Source of the DNA: Paratinospora sagittata
Taxonomy: Eukaryota > Streptophyta > Magnoliopsida > Ranunculales > Menispermaceae
Reading direction: 5' to 3'
Assembly (NCBI GenBank): GCA_035771175.1
Contig: CM069592.1
Location: 40,488,623 to 40,552,622, forward strand
DNA: 64,000 bases
Shown: positions 47,013 to 58,100 of the stretch, piece by piece
How positions within the stretch are numbered: position 1 is the stretch's first letter
Layout of the letters: each line of letters opens with the position of its first letter
Translations under genes and position numbers: made by a program
The notes under the pieces: model-generated
The model's input: only the letters and a program-made list of their open reading frames with translations
Databases searched by the model: none
What the model was told of the DNA's origin: nothing

Positions 47013-48244
47013 AAATGAGAAAGAAATGATTTAGTTAAGTTCTTTGTTATTTTATTTTTTTTGGACAAAGATAAATAAAGTTAAAAAGAAGCTTTATTAT
47101 TATTATTACTATTATTGAACTTCTTCAGGGAATTGTTGTTACCTCTACTTGATACTGTAGAGATTGGACATAGTTAATTATCTCATCCAACACAAGGGCC
47201 TTTCCAGTTACCTGCAGCCATAAAGTAAAACCACACATGAGACCAAAATACGAAGAAAAGAAGAGTAAAAATCATGCAAGACCAAGAACTGAAGTTTCAC
47301 CTTGTCACAACCAGGAACAAGACCTTGCAGGAGCCTCATCCTCTCACTAATTTTCTCTCTTCTTACCTGAAAAGGCCCAGTTAGAGAACATATTGTGAGC
47401 AAGTTTGATTAAAAAGAAAAAAAAGAAAAAAAAAATTGCTTGGAGAATTACTTGTTCTTATCTTTAGTTTTACAATGAGAAAATTTAATGTTTGTGGTTA
47501 AATTTTGAACTACAATTTGGGTTGCCACTTGGATTATAATTATAGAGTTTATAGTACCCTTTCAGCAAGGCTGTGGCTATCTGTTGCCTGGCCCCTCCTT
47601 GCTCTTACATGAATGTAGCCAGTTGGTGGCTCTTCAAGAATTTTCTTCTGATTCTTCTTATTGCATTTGCTCTTCTTCTCCTCTATTTCTTTCACTTCAC
47701 CGTTGCATTTCTTCTGCTTTTTGGCTTTAGGTTCCTTAAAAACCTGATATTACAATGACTGACTAAAATCAAAATTTACACCTATTTTAAAAAAAACTGA
47801 ACTTTTGAGAACCACCCATTCTCATAACAACTCAAATAATCAAGAATTCGTGTCTGGAATTCCAGCCAGTTTTACCTCTGATTTTGCTGAACTCGAGCAA
47901 GATCCTCCTCTGTTTTTCCTCTTCTCCATTGTTGTGGCTTCCTTGTAACTGATCTGATCACCACTGTCAAGTTCAAGAACCATGGAAGAAGATTCTGCTG
48001 CTTTGTGTTTCTGAGTCACAGATGGCTCATTATCACTAGTAAAAACATTAATTGAACTGTCCAAACAACTGCTTTCATGAACACTAAGATCAATTGCAGT
48101 TTCTTGAACAGTTTCAGATGGGTAAGAGGAAAAATAAGAAGTATTGATATGCCCATCTGCTAATAAATCAGGAACTTTGATGGGATTGTTGGAGAAGAAA
48201 ACAGAGTCTAGAAGAAATGTGGGTTGGTAAGGAAAAGCTGCCAT
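46380..48244 (-). CDS. bHLH transcription factor, subgroup XII (bHLH137/BPE-like)
   Basis: Seven exons in minus order: 48244..47876, 47743..47558, 47366..47301, 47211..47143, 46980..46897, 46763..46593 and 46469..46380. All introns are phase 0 with GT-AG borders. Total is 1035 nt, 344 aa. Exon 1 encodes an acidic, Ser-rich N-terminus and exon 2 a Lys-rich stretch followed by the basic region. [18 protein letters not shown] plus VRRE keeps the His-Glu-Arg residues that contact an E-box/G-box (CACGTG). Helix 1, loop and helix 2 follow ([36 protein letters not shown]), then [20 protein letters not shown]. The last exons encode a Gln/Ser/Thr-rich tail ending NNSCSFQ. Subgroup XII members act in growth and flowering, for example brassinosteroid and cryptochrome pathways; the specific role here is unknown. 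An AATAAA overlaps the stop codon. The exon pattern is typical of the subgroup. Confidence 0.93.
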
Positions 48245-48352
48245 TGGAGAGAGCTTGAGAGATTAAATCAAAGGGTAGACAAGGAAAATGAGAGAACAGA
48301 GGAGATGATGGCAAGTCAAGGAAGTGGGTCTGAAACAAAACAACCAGTAAGG

Positions 48353-48361
48353 TTTATATAA
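48353..48361 (-). promoter_or_regulatory. TATA box of the bHLH gene
   Basis: On the minus strand TTATATAAA lies about 110 bp upstream of the ATG at 48244, giving an expected leader of about 80 nt. It is the only well-formed TATA string close to this start. Confidence 0.6.
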
Positions 48362-49034
48362 AGAAGGGTCTTAGGGACAGAGGAAGTGATAAGACCAATC
48401 AAATGTGCAGACCAATGTTTGCATGGGACTCATAGAAGGGCCCTGAGAATTTCTAATTTTTAATAAGATTTATTGTTGTTTAATTCTACCATATAAATCA
48501 CATTATTTTATAATTTTTTTTTCTTTTTCAACTTTTGAAAAAAAATTAAAAGAAATTCTTAATCTAATCTAATTGACCAATAATCTAAAAGTTTGCTTTC
48601 AAAAGGAAAAAAAAGAAAAACAATTATAAATCCACTCCTTTATGAAAAATTATCAATTAATAGTTTTTAGTTAATTAAATGGAAATAAGGCCCTTTTATT
48701 CCTTTCCTTGGTCAAATGACACTTCATTTAGCACTTTTCAAAAAATTACGCTTACTCACACTTTTCAACTTTTTAACAACTTAAAAACTCAAAATTTTCA
48801 AATGTTTTCTTCTGTTAAAATTACTAAAATAAGATAAATTATATATAAATTTTAATTTTGATGATTTTGTAAAATTCTTTTATGATAAAATATCCTCTTC
48901 ACTAATATGGGATTAGTGCATAAGCAACTTATTCTTAAAAGATTAAAATGTCAAAGAGCTAAAATGATGAGGTGACTTACATTTATTTGCAAATTCAGGT
49001 CAAAATCATAGTTCTTTTTGCCAAAATCTTAATT

Positions 49035-49095
49035 TACATTTAACTCAACTCAACTAAGCTTTTTTTCAACTATATACAATTATATGTACATTTAT
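49035..49095 (+). repeat. Fragment of CAACTCAACTAAG-type repeat
   Basis: AACTCAACTCAACTAAGC followed by a T-run matches the start of the copy at 32147. The remainder is absent. Confidence 0.4.
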
Positions 49096-50244
49096 TAAAA
49101 ATGAATATGACTTTGAATTTTTTTTTTTTTTTTTTTTTTTTTAATGTTGTTGGTAACATGATCATCTTAACTACATCTTTATAAGCCCCAATACTGAACT
49201 TCTCAGCCATTAGCGTCATTTTGAATGGAGAGAATTTTTATATCACCTACCATGTAAGCAATTGTAATATAATGCATGTTTATCATATTTAACTATGATG
49301 CAGCTCAAAATGTTGACCAAGTAGGAAGAAAATTCATCTCATGGCATGTCAGTACAAAGGATCCAATGGGATATGTATATACATATAAATATATAAAGTA
49401 AATTTATAGCTTCTATCATTAGATTCCACACAATTATTCATCAACAGCTTCCATCTCTTTTTGTCCAACCTATATGGTACAAGAATGCATCTATTAACTT
49501 ATTATTACAAAATATAGAATTACTGCCAAACAACACAAAAAATAACAAATAATTAATAGTAGATGTTTCAACTTCTTAGACACTTTGAAGGGTTGCCCAA
49601 TACCAAGAGGATTAAAAGCTTAGTTGTCCAACAGAAGTAAAGTTCATGATCAGAGGCAATTATTGTCAGTGGAATAAGCAATAATACTAGACAGGTATTT
49701 GTCAACAAATAACAAACTTTCCTTACAATGTTAATATGTTGTTCATTTTGTTATATTGGCTGGCATGAACAACACTTACAATAGGAGGCTGTACAGTATA
49801 TGTTTGATGATTGTCTCTTTCACATATTCTTGCTTACTAAAAGAAAAAATAATAATAAAAGGGTAAGATGGAGCTGTAGTTAAGGCTGCATTTTGGGACT
49901 CTTGTGTGTCTCTTGTATGAATGCAAATTAGGAATAACTGGAAAAAGAGAAGAATGATATGAGAAACCTTATAATAATTAGCTATAGCTGACATTGAGTT
50001 GGATGTCCAAATCATCTTGGGATGGTTCTCATGTTTGTGACAATTGGCCTTAAATGGTTCTCCTTGTGCCCTTTGCTTGAATTAAGCTTAAATTTCAATA
50101 AGCTGAACTTGAACATCACTGGACTCCCTGATTTCTGGTGGCACTCCTTCTAGTGCTTAGATTTGTTAGAAATTTTCTCCTATCGTCGTTACTAGATTTT
50201 AATACATAGTTGGGTGTGCGAACATGGAGTTGGTGCAATTTGTT

Positions 50245-50385
50245 AAAAAGTGGTTTTAGAACCCAAAATTTTTAGATTTAACTTATCACTGTCTTTTCCT
50301 AGATACCTTCCTAGGAGTATGGTATGAGGATGGAGCTGGTTATACAATTAACTACTAATATTATTTTTTCTTCAAAAAAAAAATA
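50245..50385 (+). repeat. SINE-like repeat, copy 5
   Basis: It reads AAAAGTGGTTTTAGAACCCA, ATTTAACTTATCACTGTC, CCTAGGAGTATGG, GATGGAGCTGGTTATACAAT and AACTACTAATATTA, and finishes in a run of A at about 50374..50383. It has the same order as copies 1-4, with an intact A tail and a slightly shorter middle. Confidence 0.65.
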
Positions 50386-51296
50386 CAACCTACAAAGCTA
50401 GGTGTGAAGCCAATTATGTTGCAGATTAGCCCGCAATTTGCTCTTTCTTATTTGAAGATTTTGCTTGATGTTGACGCCCTACTTTCTCAATCCGTTGATT
50501 CAGTAGATAGGGATGTGTTCACTCACCGTTCTGTAAAAATAACTATTGTGTTCTTGGAAGAACTTTTGAGTAAATTTTCTGAACCTTTAAAAAACAATAG
50601 GGAAAAGAATTGTAAAAATTGGAAGAGAAGGGTAAAAGTTAAATTAAGGCATGGTGTGTGTTCGCTTTAGAGATTAATCACCTGTGGTATTCCTTATGAT
50701 TTTAATATTAATTACAAAATAGATAATGGTTATATACCTTGAAACCAAACTCTAGTGGTAATGAATTAGTCCTAGTATATGACTAGAACCAATTTCAAGT
50801 CATGATACAAATGGTATTTATCCAATTTTGGTCATAAATCAAGCCTCTAGACCATCATTTTTCTTATTTTATTTTATTGTATTTTGTTTCTTTTCTTCTT
50901 TTTTTTATAGTTTGTAATTTACATATTTAGAAATATAAAAAGAAAAGGGCTTACAAACTTTTCTTTTTATACTTTTTGAAAGGGAAATCCATTTACAAAT
51001 ATCAACTAGCTAGCACTAAAGAATCAATAGAGAAAGGAACTTCGATCCTTATCCTGCCTTACATACGGCCTAGCTAAATGACTCAACTTCAAAGCATTAA
51101 TATTATTGTTTGCTTCTCTTAAAGCATAGGAACATTTAAAAATCTAAAAGTTACATAACATTAATCTTTTGGACCAATCTATCATGGAGCCATGATTTAT
51201 TAGAGTGAATCTATAAATAATTAAAGGGCATTAATTATATTTTTGTTATCACTTTTTAAGTTTTGAGTGAATGTTTGCTAGCCCAATTTCATGTTA

Positions 51297-51298
<2 letters not shown>

Positions 51299-51339
<41 letters not shown>

Positions 51340-51340
51340 T
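51299..51340. repeat. TTA microsatellite
   Basis: About fourteen TTA units in an AT-rich intergenic stretch. Confidence 0.93.
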
Positions 51341-51396
51341 ACAACACATGTATATGTAAATTACATGAAATGATACCTACTTTAATGTTATTGAAG

Positions 51397-51430
51397 TCCG
51401 GTGTGGCAGAGTGGTTGAACTGGGTGTATT
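51397..51430 (+). repeat. tRNA-like 5' fragment (SINE head or tRNA relic)
   Basis: GGTGTGGCAGAGTGGTTGAA contains TGGCAGAGTGG, a full match to the pol III box A pattern found in Ser/Leu-type tRNAs. No matching anticodon stem, box B or acceptor 3' end follows, so it is not a functional tRNA gene. Confidence 0.4.
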
Positions 51431-54400
51431 TTGGAATCAGTTAAATGTGCTTAAGTTGGCCTGAATGTCTAGATTTTAAAAAAATATATCTAATTTAATT
51501 TTTTAATATTTACTAAAAAAGGGCAGTAGATAAAATAAAGAAAATAATAAAACTATAGCTTGTCAATTTCTCGTTACCTTCAAAATTATGAAAAAAACTG
51601 AATGAAACTTGCATATTAAAAAAAAAAAAAAAAAAAAAAGGCATACTAGTCATTTATAGGAGTAGTACCAATTGTATTGAATAGAATTAAATTTCTTTCT
51701 TTTATTGGTACTTTTCCTGATAAATATGTAACATCTAGACTCATCGGGGCCCTAAAGACCTTGTACAGCTATCCCTTTGTCAAAGTTTTAGGGCACATAT
51801 CTACACTAATAGGTAATGGTAGATTGTGGTAATCGTGAAGCCCAGGTTGAGCCAAATAAAAGTTGGGTTGGGTGCAAAAATGTATGTGAGTAACCATAAA
51901 TATTTAATTAATTGATTTATTTGATCGATTAATTTTGTATCAATTTCGTGTTTTATATATAAAGTTTATAATTAAATACCTTGTTCTATAGTTTATACAT
52001 CATTTGAGGATTGGGTGATTAAGAGCAAAATTAGTATTAGGAAATCAATTTGAGGATTAGAGGTCATTCTTAATAATAATAATAATAATAATAATAATGG
52101 CAAAATATTTGATGGCCTTCCAAAATTCAAGTTATTATGGCCATATGAGCTCAACGTCTTCACAGTATATTTTCATGTGCATATATAGTGCATTAAAATT
52201 CGTAGATAAAAGAAAAGAATAAAAGTTCAAAGAAATTAAAGGTTCCATACATACATTATTTATTTATTTATTTTACAAGGATCACGCGTGCATTATTATT
52301 ATTATAGGATAATATGTTATGATACACACTAATAACAATAATAATACTACATGATATTAAAATTAAAGTAATATTAAATATACATTAGGTGTCAACGTTA
52401 TTTTTTGACATTTTCTTTAAATATTGAGATGTTACACAATACACATATATTTTTAAAATATACAAGAGTGTTGAATGCCAACATAAAAAAAATAACATTC
52501 GCACTTGGCTTGCATAAAATATACACATAGTTGTCTAGAGGATATTATAATTGTCTCTAACAGAGTTACGGTAACGTCATAAGACGAGAGACATTTTTGG
52601 TTGCTGCTGATAATTTGAGGTTTTTGGCATTATACACATAGTCTATGATATTTAGTATGGTTTTATCTTGTTTGTAGTTTGTTATATGTTATTTGTGAGG
52701 ATTTTTTCTTAGATGTGGGGGGGTGTTTCCTATGGTTTATTGTGAGAGTTTTTATTTTCGGGTTGTCAAGTTTTACCTATTTTTATAAAAATATTTATAA
52801 TTACTATTGTGTCTTGTACTATTCTTCAATATGTGATTTTTCTATTGGTATTATGTACTTTTATTTGGAGATCTATTTTTATGAAAATAAAACAAAACTT
52901 TGAAAAAAAAATTAAAATACAAGATAAAATAAGAAAAAAATATATTTTCTTATTAACTTTTTTGTCTAAAGAAAAAAAAATCTTAAACTTTGATAATTTC
53001 CACAAGCTTAGATAGTAAAAGTCTATGGCGTGATGAGTATTTTGAATTTATAATTGAGTCTATTGTCAATGGTCTTATTTGTATTTATGTTAGTTGGCAA
53101 TTCTATTACCAAAATAAGTAATTATGCTTGTGATTATAATTCAATATTTCCGGATGCGATGTATTGATTGACTGACCCTCGTATTATATTAATTGAATTG
53201 ATGAGAGTTAATTTTATTCAAACACCACATGCTTCAAATATTTTTAGTCTAAGATTCGATCCTTTCTTTTCAAATAAAGTGGACTGTGTATATGGAAAAG
53301 CTTCTCAACCTAATTAAGCTTTTCTTTTTAGATTTAATTATTTTTAAATAACTTTTATTACCCTTGGGAGGATTTTCTTAATAATTATATAATTAGTAGT
53401 TGTGATATAGTTATTAACAAAGAAGTATATAGAAAAAATAAATTTATGTAGTCCACTCTATGCAATTATCTTGTATTGCTTCGTTAGTCCTTTGATTGGT
53501 CTGGTGTCAAAGCATTTGAACAATGATTTAAGCTTGTTTTTAATATGAAAGATTTTCTTCTAACAATAACTGGTGATGACAACAGCCAGCGGAGGCAATG
53601 ATGATGATGATGATGACGACGAGAAAAAGGACGATGCTGAAGGTAATACTTTTGACCCCTAAATACACTAATTGTCAAATGCTTTTATTTTCACGTTGGT
53701 AGAGATAAGTTAATTACAGCCAAATCCACCAAGACAACATGGTACAAAAAACAACAAGCCACTCTTGCCAGCAATTTCTGACATTGTAGAGTTGGGTATA
53801 GTTCAAGGCACCCGTACCACAGATTTCACGCGTTGGCATATGCCTTGTTTCTGTTTTTTGGCTAACCTAGAGAACTAAAAATTACTTTAAAAAAAAATAA
53901 AAATTAAAAAAGCATTATGAATGATATGAAATTGTTTGACTTCCACAAAAAAAAAAAAAAAAAAAAAAAAGACAAACATTATGAATCATTTAGCGGCATT
54001 TAGTTTATGATTTAGATATAATTTTTTATATAAAAAATTTATAAAAAAAATTATATTGTTTTTGAGAAATAAAAAAATATTATTTTTTGAATTATATTAT
54101 ACAGTTTAATGATTAAGAATTGAATAAAAGATGTGTTCCTCATTATTTAGTTTTGAAAATAAAATAGCCCATGAAATTTCGCAATTCAATTTAAAAAAAA
54201 AAAAAAAAGAGTATACATCTTGGATTCTTTGAATATGAAGCATAAAAATAAATAAAAAATGCACATAGAAATCAAAATCTGTTGAAGTTGGACCAACGCC
54301 TATAAGCGCCAAGAACAAGTTGTTTTTCACGCTCTCTTTCCCCACTGACCTTGTAGAGAAAGGAAGCTCCACGTTTAAGTTAAGGTGTGCAGTGTGCTGG

Positions 54401-55078
54401 GTTTTGTGTTTGAAATCATTATGACTTTAGACCTCCAGCAAGTGATCGCGGTCTTCAATGGAAAGCATTTATTCGGGTCTCTTACCCATTCAATATTACA
54501 CACTCCTAGTCCTTACCCATTCAATATTTTGAATTGCTAGTGTGAAATTTGTTAATCATATCTTAGATGTTACGTAATTATATCCCAGTCTAAAAATGAG
54601 AAGATCTGTTTTATTGAGATTCTAAATTTTGTTTTATAGAAGCGAAGTTTGTAACAAGTATTCTTTTTTTTTCCGATTTTTTCTTATATTAAAATGAATT
54701 CTTATTTTCTTCATGGTTTTACTAACAAACAAAAATTTCATCATGAATTACTATTTCTTTTACAACTTTTAATGACGTTTTGACAATATTTGCTTCTAAC
54801 CAAAATGCACTTAAAAAAAAAAGTTTTCTAATTTTAAAAAATGTTGGATAAAACCTGCTTTTCTCAAAAACACTTTCTCTAAAAGCGTGTTTGCAAACAT
54901 TGGATCATACAGGGCCAATATACTAAAGATGATCAATTAGAACTGATTTTTTAATTAAAAAGAATTAATCAATTTCCTTTGTATGAAAGTTTACACACCC
55001 ATCTAGACGTTACAAAAGATCAAACTGTTAGAAGCAACTTGCGTCTGTGCAAAACTATTGGCCTTTAGGCCCTTCTCT

Positions 55079-55084
55079 TTTATT
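55079..55084 (-). terminator. Poly(A) signal of the poly(A) polymerase-family gene
   Basis: AATAAA on the minus strand lies 34 nt after the stop codon at 55118, a usual distance for a plant near-upstream element. An A-run between the two is probably genomic. Confidence 0.55.
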
Positions 55085-55117
55085 CTTTTTTTTTTTTTTT
55101 TCAGCCTAGAAATGAAG

Positions 55118-58100
55118 TTATGCAGTATGTTCTTGCTTTAAACTGGTAGGATAAACACTATCAAAAACTACCCTTGCAAAAATATGCCGAACTTCCTGCA
55201 GATTACCCAAAGCCAGGAATTCGTAATCAATATCTCTTCCGCGTTTTGGTAAAAATCCCTTCTCCTTACCATTTGTAACACAGTCAAAAATCTTGCATGC
55301 CCTTAGATATAAAGCCAGTGAAATAAATACCTGCACATTATAAAAGTGTGCCCACAATGTTAAACCACTGGGAATAAATCGTTTTAAGGATCAAATAAAA
55401 ATTGAACAAAAAAAAAGACAGCTTAAATCCACTATTCTTGGCCAGGTTGAAAAGAACAATCTGAACAAATCAAACAGTAAGATGGGTGCTCACCAGGTCC
55501 GAGTATGGAGCCTGAGGGTACTGTGCCATTGCTTTAGAGACAAATGATTCATCTGTCATCATATTTAACGCCATCTTCATTGATGCTGCAAGAGCAATAA
55601 CCTCGTCCATCAATGCACCATCTGAGTTCAATTTATTAGTTTCCGATAATTCATGGAAGCGATGGTCATGCGGCTGGGACATCCTTCTAGCTATATGAAC
55701 AGCTTCTACTAGGTCTCCACCGTTATGGATGGCAAGGGCAAATGCTGCAACTACTGAAGGGTCTCTAGGATGGTCCACCATTGCTTTATGGAAGGCTAGG
55801 ATCGCAACCCTGAAAAGACAATATCCATTCTATAGCAGCTCACATTACAAGGAAAATTTCTACAGATATTCCAGCACAATTACTTCCAGACGTATCTGAT
55901 TAATATTTAAATAGAAGGAGAAACAGCACTGAAACAGTAATAGACACAGATTAGTTTAACAGAAACAACCAAAATTACTGTTCCAAAAGCATGCCTTATC
56001 TCACTCATTTCACACATTACCTGTCTGCTTTCCGTGTACATCCATTTTGGTCCCAATCTGGACTCACCTCTACTCTTAAATTTCCTAAATCAATTTAGCC
56101 ATTGCTCTTGTTAGTGTTAGATTGACGTTCATTTGGGCCCTATGTGAAAACAATAGCTTTAGAATTCAGTGGTTTCTAATAGGGTATTAGAGCTGAGTTT
56201 GTGGAGGTCTCAAGTTAAAGACCTTTTCTTATCATTTGCATGTTCCCAATTGGTATGTTTGGCGTACATAATTCATTTGTATGTCTTCTATCTCTCGACA
56301 TGGGACTGCACAACAGGGCGAGAGTTAGCATTAAACAAGTTTACTAGGCAGACCAAGGGTGTACGCCATGCACAAGGCTCCCATCATTACAAGGTCTCAA
56401 AATTGTGAAGTGGTTGTTTTGAGATTCAAGCTTGTGACATCCAAATCACAATGGAGCAATCCATTTACTATGTGTCAAAGGCTATGTTACCTAAACTTTG
56501 GCCTCAGTGTCATATGCAGGTAAATATCTAAAGGTTGGACTGATTCATTTTCAAGTTATGGGATACAGGAACTCAACTAAAAAGTGTCCAAAAATTTGGG
56601 CCTGGGTGATCGAATAGAGCTAGGCCATTACCAAGCTTATATTCTTTCTTTAACTTTTTTTTTTATTTTCTTCTTTTTCAATCTTCTATGTTTTTTTTTT
56701 TTCTCCTCATTTAAGTAAATTGTCACCTATTAGGCATATTCTACTTTCTCTTGTTTCATTCGAGAATTTACGTAGCAATGTCTAAAGTATCAAACATACA
56801 TCCCACACCCATGTTGCTGTTATATCGTGTCAACACAAGTACGTAGAACTAAAGTAAATAGTTAGGTCAAAACCTACCCTTCAAAAAGATCGAGTACATC
56901 CTCCCATCCCCCCTCTCTCATAAAAACTACTCATTAGCCTTGGGGAAAGTAATGAGGTCGAATGTATTTTTTCATGGGCCTCTAAGAGCAAATTGAACAT
57001 GTTTTCTTCTGAAACTAATGAGATTAAATATGTTCTCAACTAGCAGGTTTTGCTCGCACATTTTCAAATTTGGATTTCTTGAGCATTAAATAGGCTATAC
57101 GAGCATTGCTCATAAAGATAACACCGTAAATAAGCAAATGTGAGGTGGAAAACTGATTAGCTAATTCGGATTTCTTGCGCATGAAATAGGCTATGCGAGC
57201 ATTGCTCATAAAGATAATGCCATAGATAAGCAAATGTGAGGTGGGAAACCAATTAGCTACCTATTTTGCAGCAAATTCTCATTGAACAGCTTTAGAGTTA
57301 AAAAAGAATACAAAGATATTTCCAAGTAAGCGAATCATATATAACAGTAACCGTTTTAAAGTACAAAAAAAAAAAAGAATACAAAAAGCACACATAACTG
57401 AAGTCAGTAAAATTCGTTCATAGAAGTGTTCTCCAGGTTAGCCAAGGGCTTTGATGACAATTCAATAGGAATGAAGTAGGACTGTAAGAACCATTCATTT
57501 ATAATATGTCCTCATATATAGCATACAGTAACCCTGTCCTAATTTATAAAATGATTGATACGATAAAGGAGTGTCAGTAATGATAAAATCCTTACCATAC
57601 GCTACTGTGGCATGGCCTGTCAGGTGCGAGAAGTCTATCTAGATTAGAAAACAATGACTGCAAACAAATAATTAATAGTTTATCAATAAATGTTTCAAAA
57701 CTTCAAATAATCTAGACATCTTTGTAAATAATTAAACCATGACAAAGTCACCTATAAAAGTTATTAGATCTTCCTTCAACTTCACCATAAGAAGTTTAAA
57801 TAGTTAGTAACATAAAAGAATGCAGTGAAATGGAGCATAACCATGGGGCATAACATAATTATTGCACACAAAAGAACATTAGATCACAAACATGGGTTGA
57901 AAGGAAGAAGAAACGTGATCAAGGAAGAAAAGTTCATCATAGATACTTTACATGCACATGGAAGAGCATACACATTGATTCAAGACATAAACCACGGTAG
58001 AATGTGTTACAAAAGCTTCTAAACATATGATCTGAGGTGCCACTTTCTCACTTGGTAAAGAAAGCCATGAGGTGTTAATTGAGAAAAGGAGGGGAGTAAA

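Larger units (their letters stand above)
48400..55070. other. Gene-poor region between the bHLH and poly(A) polymerase-family genes
   Basis: Mostly AT-rich DNA. It holds a 24-base T-run (about 49118..49141), a SINE-like copy (50245..50385), a TTA array (51299..51340), a tRNA-like fragment (about 51397..51430), an AAT array (52073..52098), A-runs at 51622..51640 and 53948..53970, and a short acidic GAT/GAC-rich patch near 53583..53641. The plus-strand frame at 50404..50670 (88 codons) follows a SINE tail directly and has no recognisable domain. Confidence 0.5.

Noticed and set aside
47573..47758. Plus-strand hydrophobic frame
   Set aside because: It is the antisense of bHLH exon 2, whose Lys-rich codons read as Leu/Phe on the other strand.
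50404..50670. 88-codon frame just after a SINE copy
   Set aside because: No recognisable domain, and the codon use looks like ordinary AT-rich DNA. A relic of a gene cannot be excluded, but I have no support for one.
51397..51480. tRNA-Ser/Leu gene
   Set aside because: Only the box A-like 5' end is present. There is no anticodon stem, box B or 3' acceptor strand.
52679..53015. Frames rich in Phe/Tyr/Ile resembling mitochondrial membrane proteins
   Set aside because: I recognise no mitochondrial gene. The composition follows from T-rich DNA.
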